64,000 bases of DNA from Planotetraspora silvatica (lineage in GTDB: Bacteria; Actinomycetota; Actinomycetes; Streptosporangiales; Streptosporangiaceae). Shown one piece after another: positions 17,960 to 26,804 of the stretch; the stretch's first letter is position 1, and each line of letters begins with the position of its first letter. Location: positions 1 through 64,000 of the forward strand of contig NZ_BOOQ01000058.1 of the NCBI RefSeq assembly GCF_016863315.1, read 5' to 3'. The notes beneath the pieces are model-generated. The model was not told the DNA's origin. It ran no database searches and worked only from the letters and a program-made list of their open reading frames with translations. Position numbers and translations under genes: made by a program.

Positions 17960-18007
17960 GCGGTGGTTCGGCATCGACGCGGGATCGTGTCGACGCCGAA
18001 CCACCGC
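17960..18007. terminator. long bidirectional hairpin between convergent genes
   Basis: A 19-bp stem with one mismatch (GCGGTGGTTCGGC... / ...GCCGAACCACCGC) and a 10-nt loop sits between the VOC gene and the convergent substrate-binding-like gene. It is likely a shared terminator. Confidence 0.75.
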
Positions 18008-18088
18008 GCGTCGTGAAACGCCGCGTGACCCCGGCCCGGTGCGTCGACGGGAACGCATCGGCCGCACCCGGGAACCGTTCGTGCTCTC

Positions 18089-19201
18089 TCAGCCGGCGTG
18101 AAGGATCCGAAAGCGATCGGGTTCCGCCGGATCTCGATCAACGACGTGAATGGGCGGCCAAGCCCATTGCCGAACGCTGATGCCCGGCGTGCGGGAGAAC
18201 CGGATCTGCCCGCGGGTGCCTTCGACTGCGACGCGCGCCCAGGATTCGGCGGTGCGCGCCCGGTCCGCTCCGTGAGAACGCAGCACATCGGCGAGGACGG
18301 CGATCGTGTCGTAGCCCTCGAAGGCGACGAAGGAGGGCGTTTCGGCCAGCCGCTCGCGGAGGGCCGTCTCGACTCGTGCACCGAGTGGGCTGAGACGCTC
18401 GGGCAGGTAGCGCAAGAACGGGATCGCGGCGCCGTCGTGGCCCAGCAGCCTCGCCCATTCGGCGAACTCCGGTTGCCCGGCCGGAGCACCGATCATGATC
18501 TCGGCCAGGCGCCGGTCGCGGCGGACGGACTTGACGATCGACACCGCCGGCTCCGGGTGGCCGACCAGAAGTAGGAGGGCCGTCGCGCTATTGTCCGCGA
18601 GTTCGTCGCACACGGCCGTAGGGGCGAGCACGCGCATGTCGAGTTCGATGACGGTGCCGCCGCGTGGAGCGAGGTAGTCCCGCAGAATGCGGGCCCCAGA
18701 CGCCCAGTAGACACTCGACTCGGCTGCTACGGCGATTCGGTCGTGGCCCGCGCTGAGGAGGAAGTCCGCGTAGACCTGCCAACCGTGGGACTGCGCCGGG
18801 GCGATGCGCGCGACCCATTCCGTCGGCTGTTCGGTGAGCGCGTCGAGAACCGCTGACGAGCAGAGGTACGGCAGGCCGAGGGCGTCGGCCCTGGCGGCGG
18901 CGGCTCGGGCGACGACGCTGTGATACTCCCCCGCCAAAGCGGCCACGCCCAGGCGAGCCAATTCGTCTACGGCCGCCGCGGCCCTCTGCGGATCGGCCGC
19001 GGTGTCCCGGACCACCAGCTCGAGTGGTCGTCCGACGATCCCGCCGGCGTCATTGACCTCGCGAACGGCCAGTTCGAGTCCAGCGAGCAGGTGTCGGCCT
19101 GCCTCGACCCAGCCAGGCCGAGTCAGCGGAACGAGAGCGCCGATCTGGACGGATGATCCGTCAGCCGGTTCCGCTCCAGGTGACGATGGTGGCGTATTCA
19201 T
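18089..19201 (-). CDS. periplasmic-binding-protein-like (Peripla_BP_6) sensor, no signal peptide
   Basis: A 370-residue type I binding-protein fold: VQIGALVPLTRPGW, LELAVREVNDAGGIVGR, LVVRDTAADP, then FVAFEGYDTIAVLADVL near the end. This is the layout of amide/urea/branched-chain amino-acid binding proteins. There is no signal peptide or lipobox; the N-terminus is a short Pro/Ser-rich stretch, so the protein is predicted cytosolic. No ABC permease or ATPase is nearby. AmiC-like proteins of this kind sense amides and control regulators, so a ligand sensor is as likely as a transporter part. The following MerR regulator on the same strand is a possible partner. Confidence 0.8.
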   Translation of the reverse strand: MNTPPSSPGAEPADGSSVQIGALVPLTRPGWVEAGRHLLAGLELAVREVNDAGGIVGRPLELVVRDTAADPQRAAAAVDELARLGVAALAGEYHSVVARAAAARADALGLPYLCSSAVLDALTEQPTEWVARIAPAQSHGWQVYADFLLSAGHDRIAVAAESSVYWASGARILRDYLAPRGGTVIELDMRVLAPTAVCDELADNSATALLLLVGHPEPAVSIVKSVRRDRRLAEIMIGAPAGQPEFAEWARLLGHDGAAIPFLRYLPERLSPLGARVETALRERLAETPSFVAFEGYDTIAVLADVLRSHGADRARTAESWARVAVEGTRGQIRFSRTPGISVRQWAWPPIHVVDRDPAEPDRFRILHAG

Positions 19202-19341
19202 GCGTTGGCGTATCCCCTGTGACGATTCGGTTGCGCGACATTCTCGTGCGCCACATGATGCTTCTGGTCATTAATCAGGCGAAATGCCTCGTCACTCAGG
19301 CATGGTTCCCTGCCGTTTCGTGTGGTGGACGTGACTCGGCC

Positions 19342-20025
19342 TCAGGGTTCGCGGGCGCAGAGGTACGCGTCCAGGTCGGCGGCGCCCTTGAGCATGGCCC
19401 GGCCCCGGGCGGACAGGCGGGCCTGCCAGTCGCTCAGGGTCGACTCCAGCGGGGCGACGCCTCCGGCGGAGCGGACCTGAGCGATCAGCGGGGCGATCTG
19501 CTCCAGCAGGTAGCCGCCCCGCCTGAGCTGGTGGGCCAGCCGGACGTCCCGTACGTCGGCCGCGCTGTAGATCCGGTAACCCGTCTGCGGATCGCGGCGC
19601 GGCCGGATCAGCCCGGCGTTCTCCCATTTGCGCAGGGTGGCAGGGCGGATGCCGAGCCTCCTGGCCAGGGGGCCGATGAACGTGTCGCCGCGCTCCTGCG
19701 GCACGGGCGCCAGATCGCGGAGCGCGGCTTCGACGGCCTGAAGGGTGCGGCGGTCGTCGAGGAGTTGGCCGTGACTCTCGTCGATGAGCCGCAGCGCGTC
19801 CTCGGTGGCACCCCGGTTGACCGCCTGCATGATCGACGTGGCCGTCTGGTGACCGTGCCCGGGCACGAGGGCGAGGAACGCGCTCAGGGCTCGCGCGTGC
19901 AGCGGCGTATAGGTGCGATAGCCGTGGACGGTGCGTTCGGCGGCGGGCAGGATGCCGGCGTCCTCGTAGTTCCTGATCGCCTGGGTGGACAGGCCGGGCT
20001 CGCGCGCCAGGTCCACGGGCCTCAT
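19342..20025 (-). CDS. TioE-like MerR regulator with two HTH domains
   Basis: A 227-residue protein with two MerR-type winged HTH domains. The first, at the N-terminus, reads VDLAREPGLSTQAIRNYEDAGIL. The second, in the C-terminal half, reads IGPLARRLGIRPATLRKWENAGLI and PQTGYRIYSAADVRDV. This tandem arrangement is known from TioE of the thiocoraline cluster and relatives. It diverges from the erythromycin esterase-like gene with 90 bp between starts, so regulation of that gene is likely. A helical linker (residues ~75-110) may bind ligand. Confidence 0.88.
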   Translation of the reverse strand: MRPVDLAREPGLSTQAIRNYEDAGILPAAERTVHGYRTYTPLHARALSAFLALVPGHGHQTATSIMQAVNRGATEDALRLIDESHGQLLDDRRTLQAVEAALRDLAPVPQERGDTFIGPLARRLGIRPATLRKWENAGLIRPRRDPQTGYRIYSAADVRDVRLAHQLRRGGYLLEQIAPLIAQVRSAGGVAPLESTLSDWQARLSARGRAMLKGAADLDAYLCAREP

Positions 20026-20115
20026 GGATGCACCACCGATTGAAGCTTTCTCGCGACTACACCGGGATTTTCGCGCCGAAGTTTACACCGAATGTTCAGC
20101 GATACCGTTGAAGGT

Positions 20116-21273
20116 ATGGACATCAAGGACACGGCCCGGCCGCTCGATGGCGCGGGCGTCTCGGCGTTCCTCCGGTCACTTCCCGCCAAACCCCTGCTGC
20201 TCGGCCTGGGCGAGGCCAGGCACTTCGTGGGGGAGCTGGGCGAGCTGCGCAACCAGATCTTCCGGCATCTGGTCGAGCACGAGGGCTACCGGTCCTTCGC
20301 CATCGAGAGCGACTGCCTCAGGGGCCTCGTGGTGGACGACTACATCACGACCGGCGCGGGCACGCTCGATGACGTCATGGAGAGCGGCTTCAGCCACGCC
20401 TTCGGAGCGTCCCCGGCCAACCGCGAACTCGTACGCTGGATGCGCGCGTACAACGAGGAACATGACGAAAAGCTCCGGTTCTTCGGCTTCGACGGTCCGC
20501 TGGAGTATTGGGCCGAGAGCCCGCGGCAGGCGCTCACCGGCCTCTACGCCCTCCTCGACGGCCCCCTCCCCTGCACCATGGAAACCCTCGACGCGCTGCT
20601 CGGCCCGGACGACCGGTGGACGAACGAGGCCACGGTCATGGACCCGTCCCAGTCGATCGGCCGGTCCGCCGACGCCCGGCGGCTGCGGATACTTGCCGAC
20701 GACCTGGTGGCACTGCTCGACACGCAGGTGCCGCGGCTGAGCGTGAAAGACAGGGAGCGGGCGGCGCTGTACGCACGCACCGCCGTCGGCCTGCTCCGCT
20801 ACCACTCCTGGATGGCCGACACGTCCCCGGCGCGGATCATGCGGCTGTCGGCTCTGCGGGACGCGATGATGGCCGCCAACCTGCGCGCCGTCGCCGGGCA
20901 AGGCTCCGCCCTGGTCTTCTGCCACAACCTTCACCTGCAGCGGGACAAGAGCTCCATGCGGATCGGCGACCTGCCGGTGGAGTGGTGGAGCGCGGGGGCG
21001 ATCACCGAAGCGCACCTGGGCGACCGGTACGCCTTTCTGGCCTCCGCCTTCGGCACGGTCGGCGACGACACCCCGCCCCCGGACACCGTCGAGGGCATCC
21101 TGTCCACACTCCCGTGGGACCGCTCTCTCATCGACGCCCGCCGCCTGGCCGAGGCCATCACGAAGCCCGCCCCGCGCGTCTCCCACGACTTCCGCTATTT
21201 CCCGCTGGACCCGGCCCGGCTCGACATGATCGATGGCGTCGTCTTCCTCAAGCAGGCTGTCAAGCTGGGTTGA
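20116..21273 (+). CDS. erythromycin esterase-family protein
   Basis: A 385-residue member of the EreA/EreB-like family. The conserved GLGEARHFVGE (residues ~35-45) supplies the E/R/H active-site segment. FAIESDC and the later VFCHNLHLQRD match the family's AxExD and AHNxHV motifs, which carry the second histidine. These enzymes open macrolide lactone rings or act on related esters; many chromosomal members, including succinoglycan-linked ones, have other substrates. ATG 20116 is used; an in-frame ATG eight codons earlier is possible and neither has a strong ribosome-binding site. It diverges from the double-HTH MerR regulator and is closed by a 14-bp hairpin. Confidence 0.85.
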   Translation: MDIKDTARPLDGAGVSAFLRSLPAKPLLLGLGEARHFVGELGELRNQIFRHLVEHEGYRSFAIESDCLRGLVVDDYITTGAGTLDDVMESGFSHAFGASPANRELVRWMRAYNEEHDEKLRFFGFDGPLEYWAESPRQALTGLYALLDGPLPCTMETLDALLGPDDRWTNEATVMDPSQSIGRSADARRLRILADDLVALLDTQVPRLSVKDRERAALYARTAVGLLRYHSWMADTSPARIMRLSALRDAMMAANLRAVAGQGSALVFCHNLHLQRDKSSMRIGDLPVEWWSAGAITEAHLGDRYAFLASAFGTVGDDTPPPDTVEGILSTLPWDRSLIDARRLAEAITKPAPRVSHDFRYFPLDPARLDMIDGVVFLKQAVKLG

Positions 21274-21410
21274 CGGCCTGTTTGCCGGTGTGCTGACACG
21301 CACGCGCGTGAAGCCTCTGGCGGGGAAGGCCGCCCGCTCGTCTCCAGGCGGCGCCCGACGGCGAGCGCATCGTTGCCGGGATGATTCGACTTCCTCGCGC
21401 CCGGAGAGTT

Positions 21411-21444
21411 GCCCGCAAGGGCGGAGATCGCCGCCCTTGCGGGC
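21411..21444 (+). terminator. strong hairpin after the Ere-family gene
   Basis: A perfect 14-bp stem GCCCGCAAGGGCGG / CCGCCCTTGCGGGC with a 6-nt loop lies between the esterase-like gene and the next gene, so the two are separate transcripts. Confidence 0.85.
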
Positions 21445-21492
21445 GTCCGTTGTGCCGTGGTGCGTGGGGAGCGTCGCAGCGGATCATCAGGC

Positions 21493-23955
21493 ATGCGTGC
21501 TCTTGACCGCCCGTCGCCGCGGACGGCGGCCGCTGGGCGCAAGGAACCGGTTCGGGCCGTCGTCGCCGCGGCCGACCCGCTGGCGCAGCGGGCGATAGCC
21601 GTTCAGCGAGAGGTCAAGGGCGATCAGGACTTCGCCGCCGCGGCCGCCGACCCGAACCGACGGCGCGAGGCGATCCTCTATCTCAACCACCCCCAGCACG
21701 CTGAGGCCGCGAGGAACGTCAAGCTTGACCTGGCGATCGTCGAGGCGATGCTCACGGTGGTCGGGCCGCTCGAGCACAACGCCCGCGGCGCGTTGCTGGA
21801 GCGCGGCTTCGCCATCACAACGAAGGAGAATCCGAACTGGGCCAAGGCGACCGGGTTCATCCTCGTGCTCGACGACCCGGGCATCGCCAGGAATCTCGGC
21901 ACGCTGAGCGACAAGGAGGCCAAGCTCCTCGCCAAGGGCGCCCGGCAGGCCGGACGCGCAGGCGACGAGCGGCTGATGCGGCCACTCCGGCAGAAGATCC
22001 GAAAGCAGCCCGGTCAGCTGTTCGGCACCGTCACCGTGACGACGACCGCTCACGACGGTTCGGACCACGCCCGCTACTCGTACGAGGCCCGCATCCAGTT
22101 CGATCCCGACCCGGAGGTGGTCGACGCGACCAAGGTCGCCTTCGTCCAGACCATGAGCCTGGTGAAGACGTCCGGGTGGTGGCCACGGTCACAGGACGAT
22201 CGGAAGGGCGTCTCCGGCCGGCTCAACGACAAGACGCAGGCGATCGACCGGGCACCGACCTTCAAGTCCGGCTGGTTCGGGCAGCAGAACGACGGCTCGT
22301 TCAAGCTGAGCGGAGACGGCGGCGCCCAACCGGCCGTCCTCGAGAACGGTGTCGTCAAGCAGCCCGCGGTCTTCCTGGACAAGCCGGACGGCAAGGACGG
22401 CGACCGTACCTGGCGGTATGAAACGAGCATCATCGCCGAGGACGGCCCCGACAAGGGGTTCGTCTACGCCGTGGTGCGCTGGGGGTTCAAGGTCGACGAC
22501 GACCTCAAGGTGGAGAAGATCCCGCACGAGATCCGCCAGGTGCCGACCGGGGACTTCGCCACCGCCGCCTCGGCGTGGAACGCGCAGGCGTCGTCATCCT
22601 CGCCGGCCACGTCCGGCCAGCAGGCACTGCCGGTGCTCCGGTTGCTTGACACCGGCGCGCCGCCGCACCTACCGGCCGGCCGCGAAGTCACCGCGCCCGG
22701 CACGGGTCCCCCCGCCCGGTACGCGTTGGAGACGAGGGACCTCGCGACCTTCGACGCCAGATCGCGTGCCCAGTGGGCGGCGAAGCTACAGGGTTCGGCC
22801 GGCAATCAGGCCGCCCGGCACCTCATCACGCCGGTCCAGCGCTGCGGCGGTGAGGTGCACGCCGGCTGTGCGTGCGCGGAGGAGTTCGTCCAGCGTCAGG
22901 AGAAGGGGCCCTTCGGGGCGGCCCGGGAGGCGTTCCTGGCCGTCGAGCACAAGGCGCAGTTCGACGCGATCCAGGGCCTTGCGATGAACTCCCTGCTGCC
23001 GAAGACGGCTGCCCTGTCGGAGGAGGTGCGTGCCGACGAGGGCGCGGCGCAGTCGTCCGGCGGTCCTCGTCTACTCGCGGCACTCCGTGCGGTCGCGGCG
23101 AGAGGTAAGCCCTGGCAGGCGTATTTCGAAGCGAACAACGCGATCGTGGCCGGCCTGCCGGTGGACCAGATCGGCGACATCGTGCAGTTCCTCGGCGGGC
23201 CCAAGGGCGCCGCGTACTATCCGGCCGACCAGATCAAGGACAAGGACTTCGGTGGGAAGTTCGACGGCTCGGTCGATCCCGCGGCAGGGCTGGTGACGCT
23301 GTATTTCCGGGTCAGGTTCGACGCCGACGCGGTGCGCTGGGGACCTTCGGCGCCGGGTACGCCGAATGCCGAGCGGGAGACGCGCGACGGCCTGGCCAAG
23401 TTCCAGGCGGATTTCAAGCGGGTGGTCGAGTCGTCGTGGTCGTTCAAAGGCAAGATCAAGGCCGCGTGCCCGGTCGGCGGAAGGCCGGCGCTGGACACGA
23501 AGGTCGTGGTGACTGTTGTCGACTCCCGCGAACACACCGTCTTCCACCTGTTCTCGGAGAGCGCCGAGGGCCGGTCGAACGCCGCGCCGGGCGAGGGCAA
23601 CCTGAGAATCGACACGGTGGAGGAGGGCAAGCCGGTCACCAAGACGGTCAGCGACCCGACCGGCAGGCACCCCACCGAGGTGACGACGAAGCAGATCCCG
23701 GCCGCGCACGAGTTCGGCCACGCAATCGGGCTGCACCACCCGCACTGCAAGGGCGGCGACGACAACTGCTACGGCGTCACCGCCGAGGAGCGGCGGGACA
23801 TCATGGGTGCCGGCAACCTGCTGCAGGCGATCAAGCACGGCAAGGCCGCGCCGCACGACGACTTCGGGCCCTTCGAGGCGATCGCGAGGGCATGGGGGGA
23901 ATCCCACCTCGTCGGTGCCTCCGCCGCCTGCAACATCTGGACCGCCGTCCCGTAA
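21493..23955 (+). CDS. candidate contractile-injection-system (eCIS) cargo with C-terminal zinc metalloprotease domain
   Basis: An 820-residue protein without a signal peptide. Residues ~15-165 are helical and Ala-rich. Residues ~170-370 form a beta-rich domain (GTVTVTTTAHDG, YEARIQFDPDPEVVDA, YAVVRWGFKVDDDLKV). A compact signature follows near residue 432: LQGSAGNQAARHLI, VQRCGG and a Cys-rich GCACAEE, closely like the AGN..V.R/Cys-rich leader of DUF4157-type proteins in actinobacterial and cyanobacterial eCIS loci. The C-terminal domain has a metzincin-style zinc site HEFGHAIGLHH (H739, E740, H743, H749) and a downstream DIMGAG Met-turn. I infer a toxin or processing protease packaged by an injection particle. 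No sheath, tube or AAA genes are in the window. ATG 21493 is preferred; the frame stays open to 21409. Confidence 0.7.
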   Translation: MRALDRPSPRTAAAGRKEPVRAVVAAADPLAQRAIAVQREVKGDQDFAAAAADPNRRREAILYLNHPQHAEAARNVKLDLAIVEAMLTVVGPLEHNARGALLERGFAITTKENPNWAKATGFILVLDDPGIARNLGTLSDKEAKLLAKGARQAGRAGDERLMRPLRQKIRKQPGQLFGTVTVTTTAHDGSDHARYSYEARIQFDPDPEVVDATKVAFVQTMSLVKTSGWWPRSQDDRKGVSGRLNDKTQAIDRAPTFKSGWFGQQNDGSFKLSGDGGAQPAVLENGVVKQPAVFLDKPDGKDGDRTWRYETSIIAEDGPDKGFVYAVVRWGFKVDDDLKVEKIPHEIRQVPTGDFATAASAWNAQASSSSPATSGQQALPVLRLLDTGAPPHLPAGREVTAPGTGPPARYALETRDLATFDARSRAQWAAKLQGSAGNQAARHLITPVQRCGGEVHAGCACAEEFVQRQEKGPFGAAREAFLAVEHKAQFDAIQGLAMNSLLPKTAALSEEVRADEGAAQSSGGPRLLAALRAVAARGKPWQAYFEANNAIVAGLPVDQIGDIVQFLGGPKGAAYYPADQIKDKDFGGKFDGSVDPAAGLVTLYFRVRFDADAVRWGPSAPGTPNAERETRDGLAKFQADFKRVVESSWSFKGKIKAACPVGGRPALDTKVVVTVVDSREHTVFHLFSESAEGRSNAAPGEGNLRIDTVEEGKPVTKTVSDPTGRHPTEVTTKQIPAAHEFGHAIGLHHPHCKGGDDNCYGVTAEERRDIMGAGNLLQAIKHGKAAPHDDFGPFEAIARAWGESHLVGASAACNIWTAVP

Positions 23956-24006
23956 CCAGCGTGAAGTGATCCTTGGCGCGCCGCGGTGAAGGGACCGAGG
24001 TAAGGA

Positions 24007-24954
24007 TCAGTCCCGCGCGGCAGCCGACCAGTCCCGGGAGGCGTCCGCGCCCCAACTCGCCACCAGGCGCAGCGCCTCCTCCGACGCCGAACCGGGCTCG
24101 GCGTGGTAGGTCTCCAGAGACTGCTCCTGATCGCCGGGGAGCGTGAAGGTCTCATAGCGGAGCGTCAGCTCGCCCGTCAGTGGGTGCGACAACCGCATGC
24201 TGCCGTGCGACTTCTTCTTGACGTCGTGGGCCGCCCACAGCGTCCGGAAGTCCTCGCTCTTCATGGAGAGCTCCCCGATCAGCGCCGCGAGCAACGGATC
24301 ATCCGCATGCAGGCCGGCGTCCAGCCTCAGGTTCCCCACCACGTCGTAAGCCTTGGACTCCCAGTCGGCGAAGAGCCGCCGGGCCGCCGGGTCGAGGAAG
24401 GTGATCCTGGCCCAGTTCCGCTCCTGCGGGGCACGCGCCGCCCAGTCGCCGAAGAGCGCGGAGGCCGTCCGGTTCCACGCCAGCACATCGGTGCGCCGGC
24501 CCCATACATACGCGGGCGCGCCCTCCAGCGCCGTCAGCAGCTCCACCAGCGCGGGTCGCACCTGCTGGCGCTGCGGTGCGGGCCGCCGCTTCCGCTGTTG
24601 CGGCTTGGCGAGGTGCAGCAGGTGGGCGTGCTCCGTGTCGGAGAGCCTGAGCGCACCGGAGATCGCGTCCAGCACCTCGACCGAGACGTTGCGGCCGTTG
24701 CCCTGCTCAAGGCGCGTGTAATACGCCGGAGAGACCCCGGCGATCTGAGCCAGTTCCTCCCGTCTCAGGCCCGGCACCCGGCGCCGCCGGCCGTACTCGG
24801 CGATTCCCACGTCTGCCGGCTTCAGCCGGGCCCTGCGGGTGCGCAGGAACTCGCTCAGCTCCGTGCGCGGGTCGAGGTGCCGATCATGGCCGGGTCCCGA
24901 GCCGGGTCCCGGCACGGCTGCCGGGGCGGTGCGGAGGTCGGGATGGGTAGCCAT
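24007..24954 (-). CDS. XRE-family regulator with MmyB-like ligand-binding domain
   Basis: A 315-residue regulator. The HTH_XRE domain spans residues ~30-100: ELSEFLRTRRARLKP, the typical RRRRVPGLRREELAQIAGVS, then YYTRLEQGNGRNVS. The C-terminal MmyB-like domain includes VLAWNRTASALFGDW and LRLDAGLHADDP. Such proteins often act as local repressors of adjacent oxidoreductases and bind fatty-acid-like ligands. Here no oxidoreductase is next door; the downstream neighbour is the convergent eCIS-like gene and upstream is a VOC gene. Regulation target is unclear. Confidence 0.9.
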   Translation of the reverse strand: MATHPDLRTAPAAVPGPGSGPGHDRHLDPRTELSEFLRTRRARLKPADVGIAEYGRRRRVPGLRREELAQIAGVSPAYYTRLEQGNGRNVSVEVLDAISGALRLSDTEHAHLLHLAKPQQRKRRPAPQRQQVRPALVELLTALEGAPAYVWGRRTDVLAWNRTASALFGDWAARAPQERNWARITFLDPAARRLFADWESKAYDVVGNLRLDAGLHADDPLLAALIGELSMKSEDFRTLWAAHDVKKKSHGSMRLSHPLTGELTLRYETFTLPGDQEQSLETYHAEPGSASEEALRLVASWGADASRDWSAAARD

Positions 24955-25037
24955 GCCTTCCAGTATCGCGCCGGGTACCCCCGGTCGGGCCCGCCAGCCT
25001 GTCCCTGCCGGTGGTAGTCACACGGGACGTAGGCGGA

Positions 25038-25084
25038 GCGGGGGCCTGGGTGAGCGACCTGGTCTGGTCGGGTACGGCCCCCGC
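25038..25084 (-). terminator. possible hairpin after the VOC gene
   Basis: GCGGGGGCC pairs perfectly with GGCCCCCGC across a 29-nt loop, 19 bp past the stop of the minus-strand VOC gene. The large loop lowers confidence. Confidence 0.4.
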
Positions 25085-25102
25085 GACTACGGCAGAGCCG
25101 CG

Positions 25103-25564
25103 TCAGTCGAGGCAGAACTCGTTGCCCTCGGGGTCGGTCATCACGATGAAGCCGGCGCTCAACGGGGGCGCGGGCTCGTAGCGCCGTACCCGCGTCGCTC
25201 CCAGCGCGACAAGCCGGTCGCACTCGACCTCCAGCGCCGCCATCCGCTCGTCTCCCTGCAGTCCCGGAGCCGCACGGACGTCCAGGTGGACGCGGTTCTT
25301 GGCGACTTTGTCCTCCGGCACCTGCTCGAAGAACAGCCGTGGGCCGTGCCCGTCCGGGTCCTCGAGAGCCGATCTCGTGTTGCGCTGCTCCTCCGGCACG
25401 CCGACCCGCGCGAGGAAGTCGTCCCACGCGGCCAGCGGGTCGGCGCCCTCGGGAAGGTCGACTCCGGGCGGGCCGGGGTGGACGTAGCCCAGCACGTCGC
25501 GCCAGAAGGACGACAGCGCCCGCGGGTCGTGGGCGTCGAAGGTGACCTGGATATGGCGGCTCAT
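25103..25564 (-). CDS. VOC-family protein (glyoxalase_6 type)
   Basis: A 153-residue VOC protein: HIQVTFDAHDPRALSSFWRDV, then KNRVHLDVRAAPG and VMTDPEGNEFCL. ATG 25564 starts exactly where family homology begins; the open frame extends upstream to 25627 but adds unrelated residues. It diverges from a WYL regulator, with an 8-bp-arm inverted repeat between the two starts, so the WYL protein is its probable regulator. The ligand is unknown. Confidence 0.88.
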   Translation of the reverse strand: MSRHIQVTFDAHDPRALSSFWRDVLGYVHPGPPGVDLPEGADPLAAWDDFLARVGVPEEQRNTRSALEDPDGHGPRLFFEQVPEDKVAKNRVHLDVRAAPGLQGDERMAALEVECDRLVALGATRVRRYEPAPPLSAGFIVMTDPEGNEFCLD

Positions 25565-25646
25565 CGGGTTGCTCCGTTCGTAGCGGGTTTCGTGTGCGGG
25601 CAGAGGCCGGACAGGTGGTGCGTCCACGGAGCCACCCTGGCACCCC

Positions 25647-25669
25647 TAGCGGACAGAATCGGTCCGCTA
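25647..25669. promoter_or_regulatory. inverted repeat between VOC and WYL genes
   Basis: TAGCGGAC and GTCCGCTA are perfect inverted arms separated by 7 bp, within the 125-bp divergent promoter region. This is a likely operator for the WYL regulator at 25690. Equivalent inverted repeats lie beside the other two WYL genes in the window. Confidence 0.55.
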
Positions 25670-25689
25670 TCTCTGGCAAGGTGGGCGAC

Positions 25690-26706
25690 ATGGGCGTCGG
25701 GAGCGGGGAAGAGCGGGGTACGACGGAGCGGGTGCTCATCCTGCTCGGGCTGCTGCAGCAGCGCCAGGTCTGGACCGGCCCCGAGCTCGCCGATCGGCTC
25801 GGGGTCACGCCGCGCACGGTACGGCGTGACGTCGAGCGGCTGCGGGCGCTCGGTTATGAGGTGCATGCCGGCCAGGGTGTCGGCGGCGGCTACCGGCTCG
25901 GCCCGGGGCAGGACCTGCCGCCGCTGCTTCTCGACGACGAGGAGGCGATCGCCACCGCGGTCTCGCTGCTCGTCGGCGCGGGGGGCGCGGTCGCCGGCGC
26001 GGGCGATGCCGCACTTCGGGCGCTGACCAAGCTCGACCGGGTGCTGCCCACCCGGCTGCGGCACGAGGTGCGCGCGCTCTCCGGCTCGGTGGAGTCCTTC
26101 GGCGGAGGCCGCACGCCGGTCGACCCCAAGGTGCTCATGACGCTGGCCAGAGCCTGCCGCGACGAGGTCGTGGCCGGCTTCGACTACCCGTCCGGGAGCG
26201 AGGTGCGACGGCGGCGGGCCGAGCCCTACCGCCTGGTCGTCTCCGACCGGCGCTGGTACCTCCTCGCCTACGACCTCGATCGCGACGACTGGCGCAGCTT
26301 CCGGGTCGACCGGATGACCGATGTGTCTGCACGGACCGGGCGGTTCCGCCCGCGCGCGGCGCCCGACGCGACGACGTACGTGCAGGAAGGGGTGGCGAGC
26401 AGGGTCTACCCGCACCAGGCGCGCTTCCTCGTGCACGCGTCGGCTGACACGGTGCGCGCGCAGATTCCGGCGTCGGCGGCCGTCGTACGACCGCGAGGGA
26501 GCGAACTCTGCGAGGTGCTCAGTGGCGCCGGCAGTCTCGACTTCGTGCTCATGCATGTGCTGCTGCTGGGGCACGCCTTCGAGGTGCTCGACCCTCCGGA
26601 GCTCGGGAGTCGCTGTCGCGTACTGGCGGAGAGACTGCTGTCGGCCGGTGCGACCTTGGCGGGCCCGGAGCAGCGAACTGCGGACGAACATCGAAGGGCC
26701 GATTAG
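25690..26706 (+). CDS. WYL-domain, HTH_11-type transcriptional regulator
   Basis: A 338-residue YafY-like regulator. The N-terminal HTH_11 (residues ~10-65) is RVLILLGLLQQRQVWTG, ELADRLGVTPRTVRRDVERL. A YxxGxGxGGGYRLG linker follows, and then the WYL domain, in which DRRWYLLAYDLDRDDWRSFRVDR holds the signature triad. The C-terminal WCX domain spans residues ~250-320. WYL domains bind nucleic-acid or small-molecule ligands and switch DNA binding. It diverges from a VOC gene and has an inverted repeat in between. ATG 25690 is chosen as the family start; the frame is open upstream to 25594. Confidence 0.9.
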   Translation: MGVGSGEERGTTERVLILLGLLQQRQVWTGPELADRLGVTPRTVRRDVERLRALGYEVHAGQGVGGGYRLGPGQDLPPLLLDDEEAIATAVSLLVGAGGAVAGAGDAALRALTKLDRVLPTRLRHEVRALSGSVESFGGGRTPVDPKVLMTLARACRDEVVAGFDYPSGSEVRRRRAEPYRLVVSDRRWYLLAYDLDRDDWRSFRVDRMTDVSARTGRFRPRAAPDATTYVQEGVASRVYPHQARFLVHASADTVRAQIPASAAVVRPRGSELCEVLSGAGSLDFVLMHVLLLGHAFEVLDPPELGSRCRVLAERLLSAGATLAGPEQRTADEHRRAD

Positions 26707-26804
26707 TTAACCTCGTTGCCGCCACATATCGTGACCGAAGATCATGCCTGAACGTATTGCCGCATGGCAGTGCGATCGGGTGCATTCGGGACATTCGCAG
26801 GGGC

